Shown: positions 1 through 6,785 of the stretch, piece after piece
Position numbering within the stretch: position 1 is the first letter of the stretch
Layout: each line of letters opens with the position of its first letter
Origin: CAZJHX01 sp964545715
Lineage (GTDB): Bacteria > Myxococcota_A > UBA9042 > GCA-2863065
Length of the DNA: 64,000 bases
Direction: 5' to 3'
NCBI GenBank assembly: GCA_964545715.1
Contig: CAZJHX010000044.1
Span: 4,521-68,520, forward strand
Made by a program: the position numbers and the translations under genes
The notes under the pieces: generated by a model
Seen by the model: only the letters and a program-made list of their open reading frames with translations
Database searches by the model: none
What the model was told of the DNA's origin: nothing

Positions 1-648
1 AGCGCTGACCAGCAGGGCGATGTGTGCGGCGTTGGAGACCGCGTCCGCCACGGGGATCTCCGCGGGGATCGCCTTGCGGGCCAGCTCCGTGCGGACCTCC
101 AGGTCCGGGATCACCAAGGCGACCGCAAGCTGATCGGGCACAGGCAACGGAACCACCTGGAGCTCGTCGTCGTCGCGCTCCACCATCAGCAAGAAGCCGC
201 CCACCAGGGCAGGCACCACATTGTCGGGGTGGGCAAAGCCGGCCGCGGCCTTCTCCCCGGCCCGGCCGGGGTCGAAGAGCTGTGCTCGTGTGAGCGGATT
301 GCCCAACGCAGCGTTGACCGCGCTGGCGGCGCTGGCGGCGCTGGCGGCGCTGGACCCCAGCCCACTGCCGAGTGGCAGCCCTTTGTGCAGGCGAAGCTCA
401 AGCCCGGTCTCGACGCCGGCCAGCTGGAGCACGCGCGAGGCAGCCACTGTGGCCACGTTGAGGGCTGGATCGGTCGGCAGCCGCCCGCCATCACCATCGA
501 TGGTAAGATGCATGCCATGGCCACTGACCAGGCGCACATCACATGTGTCTCCCAGGCCCATCGCCGGATCCAACGCAAACCCGAGGACGTCAAAGCCCGG
601 GCCGACGTTGGCGATGGTCGCTGGGGCAAAGGCGGAAGTCCAAGTCAT
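1..648 (-). CDS. thrB: Homoserine kinase (ThrB), 3' end beyond the window
   Basis: GHMP-family kinase that phosphorylates L-homoserine with ATP in threonine synthesis; cytosolic. The frame stays open to the left edge, so only the first 216 codons (family about 300) are visible. The N-terminus reads MTWTSAFAPATIANVGPGFD, the usual ThrB opening, and the ATP-binding loop PLGSGLGSSAA is at residues 92-102. It is immediately followed by extra Ser-Ala-Ala units from a 9-bp tandem repeat. The ATG at 646-648 was chosen because it gives the family N-terminus; its Shine-Dalgarno sequence is weak. The gene diverges from the sigma-factor gene with 29 bp between start codons, so the promoters must overlap coding sequence. 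Other GHMP kinases are less likely given the N-terminal motif. Confidence 0.9.
   Translation of the reverse strand, partial: MTWTSAFAPATIANVGPGFDVLGFALDPAMGLGDTCDVRLVSGHGMHLTIDGDGGRLPTDPALNVATVAASRVLQLAGVETGLELRLHKGLPLGSGLGSSAASAASAASAVNAALGNPLTRAQLFDPGRAGEKAAAGFAHPDNVVPALVGGFLLMVERDDDELQVVPLPVPDQLAVALVIPDLEVRTELARKAIPAEIPVADAVSNAAHIALLVSA
322..353. repeat. 9-bp tandem repeat (GCTGGCGGC) inside thrB
   Basis: Three full copies of GCTGGCGGC and a partial fourth lie in tandem. On the coding (minus) strand they encode repeated Ser-Ala-Ala just after the GHMP ATP-binding loop, keeping the frame. This could vary in copy number by slippage. Confidence 0.85.
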
Positions 649-677
649 AGCGCTGGAGTCTACCTCAACAGACTGGG

Positions 678-1274
678 ATGGAACTCGGACGGGCGTGGTC
701 GAGTAGCACTGACAGGACGGCGAGCCCGCGTTTGAGTCGAACGGACGAAGAGCTCGTCGTCGAGTGCCTTGAAGGGGACTCGAGCGCCTACTCGGAGCTG
801 GTCAAGCGCCATCACCGCAAAGTGCTCATGGTCGCCTTCCGGGCGCTGCGGGACATGGGACTGGCCGAAGACCTGGCGCAGGAGGCGTTCTTGCGGGCCT
901 ATCGGTCGTTGCCCCGCTTTCAGGTGGGTCGCCGCTTCAGCCCCTGGCTGATGGCGATCACGGCGAACCGCATCCGGGACTACATGAAAGCCCGGAAAAA
1001 GCGCGGTGAGCTTTCCTGGGAGCTGGACCGCACGTCGGCGACCGGGGAGGCGACTCCGCTCGAGCGGGCGACGGCGCGACAGACATTGGCTCGGGTCGAA
1101 GGGGCGATTGCCCAGATGCCCGAGGAGACGCAGGAGGTTCTGCGGCTGCGCTTCGTGCTCGGGCTCGACTACGAAGATGTGGCGGAGGCGCTGGACATCC
1201 CGCTTGGGACCGTCAAATCGCGCATCTCGCGCGCACGCAAGTCGTTGCGCGAGGTGATCGGGGACCTGGTGTAG
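678..1274 (+). CDS. ECF-type RNA polymerase sigma factor
   Basis: Sigma-70 family protein of the extracytoplasmic-function type, 198 aa. Region 2 spans about residues 28-110 (core-binding and -10 recognition helices, with DLAQEAFLRAYRSLPRF), and region 4 spans about 135-195 with the helix-turn-helix YEDVAEALDIPLGTVKSRIS. The ATG at 678 is the first usable start. The first 18 residues are not family-like, so a TTG at 732 (LSRTDEELV) is an alternative. The anti-sigma-like gene follows after 2 bp and then a membrane protein, so this is a classical ECF/anti-sigma operon controlled by envelope stress or redox signals (inference). The target promoter cannot be read from the window. Confidence 0.93.
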   Translation: MELGRAWSSSTDRTASPRLSRTDEELVVECLEGDSSAYSELVKRHHRKVLMVAFRALRDMGLAEDLAQEAFLRAYRSLPRFQVGRRFSPWLMAITANRIRDYMKARKKRGELSWELDRTSATGEATPLERATARQTLARVEGAIAQMPEETQEVLRLRFVLGLDYEDVAEALDIPLGTVKSRISRARKSLREVIGDLV

Positions 1275-1276
1275 AC

Positions 1277-1831
1277 ATGGATAAGAGCTGCGACATCCTT
1301 GCTGACCTGATTATCGAGGCGCTGGACAAAGGGCGCGAAGGCGCTGTGCGGGAGGCCGTGTCGACGCACAGCGGCGGCTGCGTCGTGTGTCGCGAGAAAG
1401 CGGGCTCCCTGGCTGCATTGGCGGCGGGCCTGGACCCCCAGATGGAGAGCGTCCGCCCCGGCTTTGTCAGCCGCGTGATGGAGGAGATTCGCGGAGACGA
1501 GCTGGCGCACCAGGGCGGGGCCTACGATCGGCTGCCGCCGCTGTGGCAGATGATGGGCGCAGGGCTGCTCTTCGTGGTCCTGAGCGCCGTCGTGCTGGCG
1601 ACCGGCCCGGAGGCGGGCGGCGAGTGGCACAACCGGGCGCTGACCGGGTTCTTGAACCAGGCGCTGGTGTTCCTGGGCGGCCTGGGCGCCGGTATTCGAG
1701 GCCTGTGGGACGCTGTTGTCCCCGGGCGTGGCCTGCCGATCCTGATCGGCTGCGCCATTGCAGCGACGGTGCTGAACATCACGTTTGCGATGCGGGTCAT
1801 CCGCCAACGCTCCACGGTCGAGGAGGACTAG
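1277..1831 (+). CDS. Putative zinc-binding anti-sigma factor, membrane anchored
   Basis: 184 aa. The N-terminal cytosolic part holds a HxxxCxxC cluster (THSGGCVVC, about residues 33-41), the hallmark of ZAS-type anti-sigma factors that clamp the ECF sigma factor and release it on zinc or redox signals. Two hydrophobic helices follow at about 92-112 and 146-168, the second ending in a basic stretch. Located 2 bp after the sigma gene, so co-translated. The sequence beyond the ZAS motif is not conserved enough to say what is sensed. Confidence 0.8.
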   Translation: MDKSCDILADLIIEALDKGREGAVREAVSTHSGGCVVCREKAGSLAALAAGLDPQMESVRPGFVSRVMEEIRGDELAHQGGAYDRLPPLWQMMGAGLLFVVLSAVVLATGPEAGGEWHNRALTGFLNQALVFLGGLGAGIRGLWDAVVPGRGLPILIGCAIAATVLNITFAMRVIRQRSTVEED

Positions 1832-1835
1832 CACC

Positions 1836-2387
1836 ATGAGTGGGGGCTGGGAGGCCATTGGAGTCTGGCTCGCGAGAGCGCTTTATTACTTCATCATCAT
1901 GGTGTCGTCGCTTGGCGCGATGACGCTGATCGCCGCGGCCGCCCCGGGCTTTATCCGCCGGGAGCGCAAGGCCGCGCGCAGCGGGATGCGCCGGTGCTTC
2001 ATCTGGGGCTGCGTGTTCGTCATCAACTGCGTGCTGGTCGCGGCGCTTCTGGCGCTGGTCGACGGTGTGATCGGGCGCCTCTTTGCGCTGGCGGTCATGG
2101 TGGCGCTGCTGGTGATCTCATTTGCCGGGCTGGCTGCGATCGCCGTGGAGGTCGGGCGACGGGTTCTGCACCTGGCGGATCGCGCCGAGGCGAGCCTGCT
2201 GACGCGGTTGTTCAGCGGCACCCTGGTCCTGTTTGTGACCGCGGTGATCCCGGTGTTTGGCTGGCTGGTATTCACGGGCGCCGTGATGACGGGCATCGGC
2301 GCGTTTTTGGAGACCGCGGTAGAAGACTATCGTCCCACCCGGCGGCGCGTCGGCGCGGCTATTTCTTCGTCTTCGTTGTCGTCTTAG
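1836..2387 (+). CDS. Four-helix integral membrane protein, third gene of the sigma operon
   Basis: 183 aa, unrecognised. Four hydrophobic stretches are visible at about residues 8-30, 47-68, 73-95 and 120-150; the tail is Arg- then Ser-rich (PTRRRVGAAISSSSLSS). The ATG at 1836 was chosen over an upstream in-frame ATG at 1785 because the latter lies inside the anti-sigma gene, whereas 1836 follows a GAGGAGGA Shine-Dalgarno and the anti-sigma stop by 4 bp. As the third gene of an ECF operon it may modulate the anti-sigma factor or be a target of the regulon. Function unknown. Confidence 0.75.
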   Translation: MSGGWEAIGVWLARALYYFIIMVSSLGAMTLIAAAAPGFIRRERKAARSGMRRCFIWGCVFVINCVLVAALLALVDGVIGRLFALAVMVALLVISFAGLAAIAVEVGRRVLHLADRAEASLLTRLFSGTLVLFVTAVIPVFGWLVFTGAVMTGIGAFLETAVEDYRPTRRRVGAAISSSSLSS

Positions 2388-2547
2388 CGCCCTTCGGCGG
2401 CTTGTTCACATCGATGTTGGACCGATGCGAGGTCTTGAAGCGGAACTTGCGACGAGTGCTGCTCGCCTTCAGCGACTTGCTGGTCTTTTTGTTGTCCTGC
2501 TCGAACAAACCGTAGCGCCCCCAAAAGGTCGTGACGTATGTGACCAT
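2359..2547 (-). CDS. Possible small basic Lys-rich protein
   Basis: A 62-aa frame with very basic composition and C-terminus KPPKGAKTTTKTKK. It overlaps the 3' end of the convergent membrane-protein gene by 29 bp. Its base composition is lower in GC than its neighbours. The proposed ATG lies inside the palindrome at 2541-2556, so a start a few codons downstream is possible. No family recognised; it could be a small nucleic-acid-binding protein or a chance frame. Confidence 0.4.
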   Translation of the reverse strand: MVTYVTTFWGRYGLFEQDNKKTSKSLKASSTRRKFRFKTSHRSNIDVNKPPKGAKTTTKTKK

Positions 2548-2565
2548 ATATGGTCATTTTGGGGG
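2518..2565. promoter_or_regulatory. Perfect 16-bp palindrome framed by a C5A4/T4G5 inverted repeat
   Basis: TGACCATATATGGTCA (2541-2556) is a perfect palindrome. It is enclosed by CCCCCAAAA (2518-2526) and TTTTGGGGG (2557-2565), although 14 bp separate the left outer arm from the palindrome. It lies between the sigma operon and the enoyl-CoA hydratase gene and touches the start of the small basic ORF. It could be an operator for a dimeric regulator or part of a terminator; the sequence does not decide. Confidence 0.5.
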
Positions 2566-2590
2566 GTTCAAGTTTTTATTGGCGGCGGGA

Positions 2591-3391
2591 CTATTTGCCC
2601 TTGAAGGCCGGGGGACGCTTCTCGAAGAAGGCCTGCATGCCCTCACGGGCGTCGTCGCTGAGGAAGGTCAGTGCCTGGGCGAGGGCCTCCAGATCGGCGG
2701 CTGAGCGCGGGTCCAGCTCCACGGCGCGGTGGATCGCGCGCTTGGTCCAACGGGTGACGGCCGGTGCCCCTGCCGCTAGACGATCGGCGAGCCCGCGCGC
2801 CTCTTCGGCCAGCTGCTCTGCCGGCACGCAGCGATGTGCCAGGCCCCACTGTAGAGCGCGCTCGCCGCGGATCTCCTCGCCCAGCATCAGCATCTCCATC
2901 GCACGTGGCATGCCCACGAGCTGGGGCAGCAGGTGGGTCAGCGCCATGCCGGGGTGCAGTCCCAGCTTCACAAAGGGCGCGAGCATACGGGTCTTGGGCG
3001 TGACCACCCGAAAATCGCAAGCCACAGCCAGGCCCAGTCCGCCGCCGACAGCCGCTTTGCGCACGGCCGCCACGGTGGGGATGGGCAGATCGAGCAGCGC
3101 TAGAAACGGCGCGTAAACCTGGCGGAGACGGTCGGCTGTTCCGGGCGCGCCGCCGAGCGCCTGAGCGGACCCGGGCATGCCGCCCTTGAGCTCGGCACCA
3201 GCGCAGAAGTGGCCGTCGACGCTGGTGACGATCAGCGCGCGGATCTCCGGCGTGGAGCGCACCTCGGCCAGGCGGTCCATGAAGGCGCCCATCAGCTCGG
3301 GCGTCATCGTGTTGCGAGGGGGTCGGTTGAGACTCAGGGTGCCGACGTGGCCGTCAACCTCGAGCAGAACCGGAGCGGTGGTGTCGTTCAT
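2591..3391 (-). CDS. Enoyl-CoA hydratase/isomerase family protein
   Basis: 266-aa crotonase-fold protein acting on acyl-CoA thioesters in the cytosol. The oxyanion-hole segment GHFCAGAELKGG is at about residues 58-69 and the second loop AAVGGGLGLAVACDFRV follows at about 107-123. The position usually holding the catalytic Glu of classic hydratases (GGGxE pattern) is not clearly Glu here, so an isomerase or other crotonase activity is possible. Start ATG at 3389-3391 overlaps the stop of the upstream hydrolase gene (ATGA), so the two are translationally coupled. An upstream extension of the frame was rejected because it lies in the hydrolase gene. Confidence 0.9.
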   Translation of the reverse strand: MNDTTAPVLLEVDGHVGTLSLNRPPRNTMTPELMGAFMDRLAEVRSTPEIRALIVTSVDGHFCAGAELKGGMPGSAQALGGAPGTADRLRQVYAPFLALLDLPIPTVAAVRKAAVGGGLGLAVACDFRVVTPKTRMLAPFVKLGLHPGMALTHLLPQLVGMPRAMEMLMLGEEIRGERALQWGLAHRCVPAEQLAEEARGLADRLAAGAPAVTRWTKRAIHRAVELDPRSAADLEALAQALTFLSDDAREGMQAFFEKRPPAFKGK

Positions 3392-4569
3392 GGGGCGGCA
3401 ATCATGGTGATCTGCTCGTGCGCGGCTTCGGCCTCGGCACGGGTCAAGCCGGCGGCGGCCTCCGTATCGTCGAGCAGGTAGCGGTTGAAGAAGGTCAGCA
3501 CGATGTCGTTGATGAGCTCGTGCCCGACGTCGATGTCGAGGGGGGCGAAGTCGTTGCACGTGTACTCGAAGCGCTCCTTGAGTGCGTCCAGCAGGTCCGT
3601 GACCTCGCAGATGTCGGTGAAGATGTAGTGGTCGGCGTCGCGCAGGCTCCACAAAAACTTGGGCGGAGGCAGCGCGTCGAAGACCGGCCGGGCCTCGGTG
3701 GATTCCGGCGTGTCCTCATCTTTGCCCCCGATCAGCACCAGGGTCGGGATGCCGATCTCGGCGATGCCGGTGTCGCCGAACAGCTGGAAGGCGCCGGGCG
3801 CCATCGGCACGGCGGCCCGGATGCGCTCATCGCGATAATTCATGGCTTCGGTGGACTCGAGATCGATCAGCTTGCAGACAAACTTGTTGGGCTCGGCGCT
3901 GCAGAAGGCCTTGAGGCTAGCAGAGACGGACACGACGCCACCCGCAAGCGCCAGGGTCGTGTAACCGCCGAAAGAGTGACCGGCGGCGCCGATGCGCGTG
4001 AGATCGATGTGGGTGCCGAACCACGTCGGATCGGCCGGGTCGGGCGTCTCGAAGCGGTCGATGAGCGCGCTGACATCGCCGGGGCGCTCGGCGGCGACGA
4101 CGGCCAGCTGGTCGGCCTTGTACGTGGTGGCGGTGTTGTCCACATGGTCGGCGGACGCCACGACGTATCCGTTGCGCGCCAGATGCTCCATCAGGAAAAC
4201 GGACTGCTCTTTGAGGCCCTGGTTGCCGTGACTGAAAACTACTAGTGGGAAGCTGCCGTCGGCGATTTGAGCGTCCCGGACGGCCGTCGAGCTGATCAGC
4301 GCGAGATAGCGAAAGAAGTCGTCACCGGCGCCGTCAGCGGCCGGATACCAAACCGCGAACGGCAGCTTGCGGCCGGAGTTGGTGACCAGCTCGGCCTGGA
4401 TGTATCCGACCTCGTATTTGGTGACGGGCGGGTCGACAGCGACGTCCGCCGGATCGGCGGCGACGTCCGGCTCCGCGATGTCCTCTGCGACGGGGGCCGC
4501 AGCGGGATCCGGGGAGGTCGAGCACGCCGAGACCGCTATCAAAGCGCTGGACATCCACACTCGAAGCAT
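3388..4569 (-). CDS. Alpha/beta-hydrolase lipoprotein (PAF-acetylhydrolase/dienelactone hydrolase-like)
   Basis: 393 aa. The signal peptide MLRVWMSSALIAVSAC ends in a lipobox with Cys16, followed by an acidic/Pro/Ala linker of about 35 residues, so an exported lipoprotein. The alpha/beta-hydrolase body carries VVFSHGNQG (oxyanion strand-loop) and the nucleophile elbow GAAGHSFGG; candidate acid and His residues are in IGGKDEDTPES and RDADHYIFTD. The long distance between strands resembles the PAF-acetylhydrolase group. Start at 4567-4569 was preferred to an in-frame ATG 7 codons upstream because it gives the cleaner signal peptide. It diverges from the next gene with only 15 bp between start codons. 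Substrate unknown. Confidence 0.82.
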   Translation of the reverse strand: MLRVWMSSALIAVSACSTSPDPAAAPVAEDIAEPDVAADPADVAVDPPVTKYEVGYIQAELVTNSGRKLPFAVWYPAADGAGDDFFRYLALISSTAVRDAQIADGSFPLVVFSHGNQGLKEQSVFLMEHLARNGYVVASADHVDNTATTYKADQLAVVAAERPGDVSALIDRFETPDPADPTWFGTHIDLTRIGAAGHSFGGYTTLALAGGVVSVSASLKAFCSAEPNKFVCKLIDLESTEAMNYRDERIRAAVPMAPGAFQLFGDTGIAEIGIPTLVLIGGKDEDTPESTEARPVFDALPPPKFLWSLRDADHYIFTDICEVTDLLDALKERFEYTCNDFAPLDIDVGHELINDIVLTFFNRYLLDDTEAAAGLTRAEAEAAHEQITMIAAP

Positions 4570-4584
4570 GCAGAAGACCCTACC

Positions 4585-6603
4585 ATGCATCGCTTTTCGA
4601 TTGTTATCGCAGCCTTGCTGCTGATTGGGTGTCCCGAAACGACCGAGCGGTCCGGCTCCGACAAGGACGCCATAAACCTGCCGGACGGCACCTCGCCAAC
4701 GACCGATACGACGACCTCCGATACGGGTGAAGACGTGACGGCGGACACGGACGGCACGGACACGGGTCACGACACCGGCACGACGACCGGGGACACCGGC
4801 GATACCGGCGATACCGGGGATACCGGCGTGGACCCCAGCGGCGCGACCATCGTGATCAACGAGATCATGTACGACCCCAAGGCGGTCGCGGACGACTTCG
4901 GCGAGTGGGTGGAGCTGTACAACGCGGGCGACGAGACCGTGGACCTGGACGGCTGGATCCTGCGCGACAACTCCAAGAACACACACACGATCGCGGGCAG
5001 CCTCAAGGTGGAGCCCGGTGGGTACGCCGTGTTGGGCCGCACGACGGACACGGACGCCAACGGCGGCGCCCCGGTCGATTACGCCTACGCGGACTTCTTT
5101 CTCGCCAACTCCGCTGACAGCGTGGTCCTGGTCGACCCGTCCGGCGCGATCGTCGACGAGCTCTCCTACAAGACGGACGGCGCCTGGCCCGCGAAGATCT
5201 TCGGCGTCTCGATCGAGCTGACGGACCCGGGCAAGGATAACTCCCAGGGCCCCAGCTGGACGCACGCGGTCGTGCCCTTTGGCGCCGGCGATCTGGGGAC
5301 TCCGGGCGGCGCCAACGGCCAGCCCGAGAAGGAGTTTGAGATCGACGAGGAGGTCGTGGACCAGCAGCAGCCCGAGCTCAAGGCGTCGCTGCGGTTCTCT
5401 CCATTCGACGATATGGAGCACGACGTGCTGGCGCGCATGGCATCCGCAAAGACCCATGTGAGGCTCTCCTATTACAACGTCCGCTTGATGGAGGTGCTCT
5501 GGATTCTGGAGGTGCTGGTCGAGGACGGCGTAGACGTCGAGGTGATGCTGGACAAGAAGACCCAGGACCTGGAGTTCAACACGATGGGCGTTGACCTGGT
5601 TGAGGCGGGCATCCCGGTCGTGCTGATCGACAACGATGTCGCCGAGAAGGCGCTGATGCATCACAAGTTCACGATCATCGACAAAGAGGTGGTCATCACC
5701 GGGTCCGCCAACCTGTCGTCAACGGCGCTGAACAAAAGCGATGAGGACCTGCTGGTCGTGGAGAACACCGACCTGGCCGCGCGGTTCCTCACGGAGTACG
5801 AGGAGATCAAGGCGGACGGGTACGCCAAGAGCGAGCCCTACCCGGACGGCACGCCGATCAAAGCGTGGATGGGTCCAGAGGACGATCTGGACGGCAAGGT
5901 CATAGGCATGATGAAGGCAGCGTCGTCCACGGTGCTGGTCGCGATGTTCCAGATCAACCAGAAGGGGCTGGTCGACGCGCTGATCGACACGCATAACGAC
6001 GGCAAGACGGTGATCGTGGTCATGGACGGCATCTTCAAGGCCGACGGCAACACCGAGGTCACTCTGGCGGAGGCGGGCATCCCGGTCATCCTGGCGGAGA
6101 ACAAGGCCAGCATGTACAGCGAGATGCACTCCAAGCTGCTGATCACGGACGAGTCACGGGTGGCGATGGGCTCGTACAACTGGACAAACCTGGCCTCCTT
6201 CCACAATCACGAGAGCCTGATCGTCATCGAAGACCAGCACCTGGCGATCCGCGCGGCGGGCAAGTTCGCCGAGCTGATCAAGGCGTACTCGACCAAGTCC
6301 GCCTCAGAGCTGGGCCTGACCACCGGCAAGCAGTCGGTCACGATCGAGGTGGTCAACATCACGCTGCCGGCCGGCTCCAAGCTCGTCATCAAAGACGTGG
6401 CCGGCGGCGGCACCTGGTCGCAGCCCACCGAGCTGAGCGGCACCCAGGTCAAGATCGATCTCGAGACCGGCACCCGCCTGGACTATCGCTACGGCGTCAA
6501 GAGCGCGGACGGCAGCACCTATTGGGAGACGGGCGCCAAGCACTTCTTCACGGTGCCGTACGCCCCCGGCCCGTTCGTCGTGACGGACGCCTTCCGCCCC
6601 TAG
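4585..6603 (+). CDS. Lipoprotein with lamin-tail domain, two phospholipase-D HKD motifs and a C-terminal beta domain
   Basis: 672 aa. Lipobox LLIGC (Cys16) is followed by a Thr/Asp/Gly linker ending in four GDT units. A lamin-tail domain (about 88-205, opening IVINEIMYDP with GEWVELYNAG) precedes a phospholipase-D fold: HKD1 HHKFTIIDKEVVITGSAN at about 358 and HKD2 HSKLLITDESRVAMGSYN at about 514. The last 100 residues (NITLPAGSKLVIKDV onward) resemble a starch-binding CBM20-like sandwich. PLD folds with paired HKD motifs cleave phosphodiesters; with a lamin-tail domain these are often secreted nucleases. Predicted surface nuclease or phospholipase. An upstream extension of the frame was rejected: it is antisense to the hydrolase gene and would hide the signal peptide. 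Confidence 0.85.
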   Translation: MHRFSIVIAALLLIGCPETTERSGSDKDAINLPDGTSPTTDTTTSDTGEDVTADTDGTDTGHDTGTTTGDTGDTGDTGDTGVDPSGATIVINEIMYDPKAVADDFGEWVELYNAGDETVDLDGWILRDNSKNTHTIAGSLKVEPGGYAVLGRTTDTDANGGAPVDYAYADFFLANSADSVVLVDPSGAIVDELSYKTDGAWPAKIFGVSIELTDPGKDNSQGPSWTHAVVPFGAGDLGTPGGANGQPEKEFEIDEEVVDQQQPELKASLRFSPFDDMEHDVLARMASAKTHVRLSYYNVRLMEVLWILEVLVEDGVDVEVMLDKKTQDLEFNTMGVDLVEAGIPVVLIDNDVAEKALMHHKFTIIDKEVVITGSANLSSTALNKSDEDLLVVENTDLAARFLTEYEEIKADGYAKSEPYPDGTPIKAWMGPEDDLDGKVIGMMKAASSTVLVAMFQINQKGLVDALIDTHNDGKTVIVVMDGIFKADGNTEVTLAEAGIPVILAENKASMYSEMHSKLLITDESRVAMGSYNWTNLASFHNHESLIVIEDQHLAIRAAGKFAELIKAYSTKSASELGLTTGKQSVTIEVVNITLPAGSKLVIKDVAGGGTWSQPTELSGTQVKIDLETGTRLDYRYGVKSADGSTYWETGAKHFFTVPYAPGPFVVTDAFRP

Positions 6604-6785
6604 GTGACTGGTGCCAAACGGCGTTGCGCCCCTCGTGGAGCCTCGCCTGGCGATCTCGGCGCCGAGCGAAGCGAGGGAACGTAACGTGTGAAGGCGGGCC
6701 CTTAGGCCCGTCGAGCGCGTTCCGCGCCGAGAGCGCCCGGCGAGGCTCCGCGAGGGGCGTGACGTCGTTCGGCACCAGTCACCTA
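6601..6785. repeat. 185-bp imperfect inverted repeat between two convergent genes
   Basis: Arms of about 60 bp: the first 15 bp TAGGTGACTGGTGCC (6601-6615) are perfectly complementary to GGCACCAGTCACCTA (6771-6785), and complementarity continues inward with 7 mismatches to about 6660/6726. Read as + strand RNA, four of those mismatches become G-U pairs. A smaller stem CGGGCC/GGCCCG sits in the loop (about 6695-6710). The outer TAG at each end is the stop codon of the flanking gene. Likely a bidirectional terminator or a MITE-like element. Confidence 0.85.

Noticed and set aside
3392..5664. 758-aa frame on the minus strand as one protein
   Set aside because: Only its C-terminal 393 residues are the hydrolase; the N-terminal part is antisense to the lamin-tail gene, and a signal peptide marks the real start.
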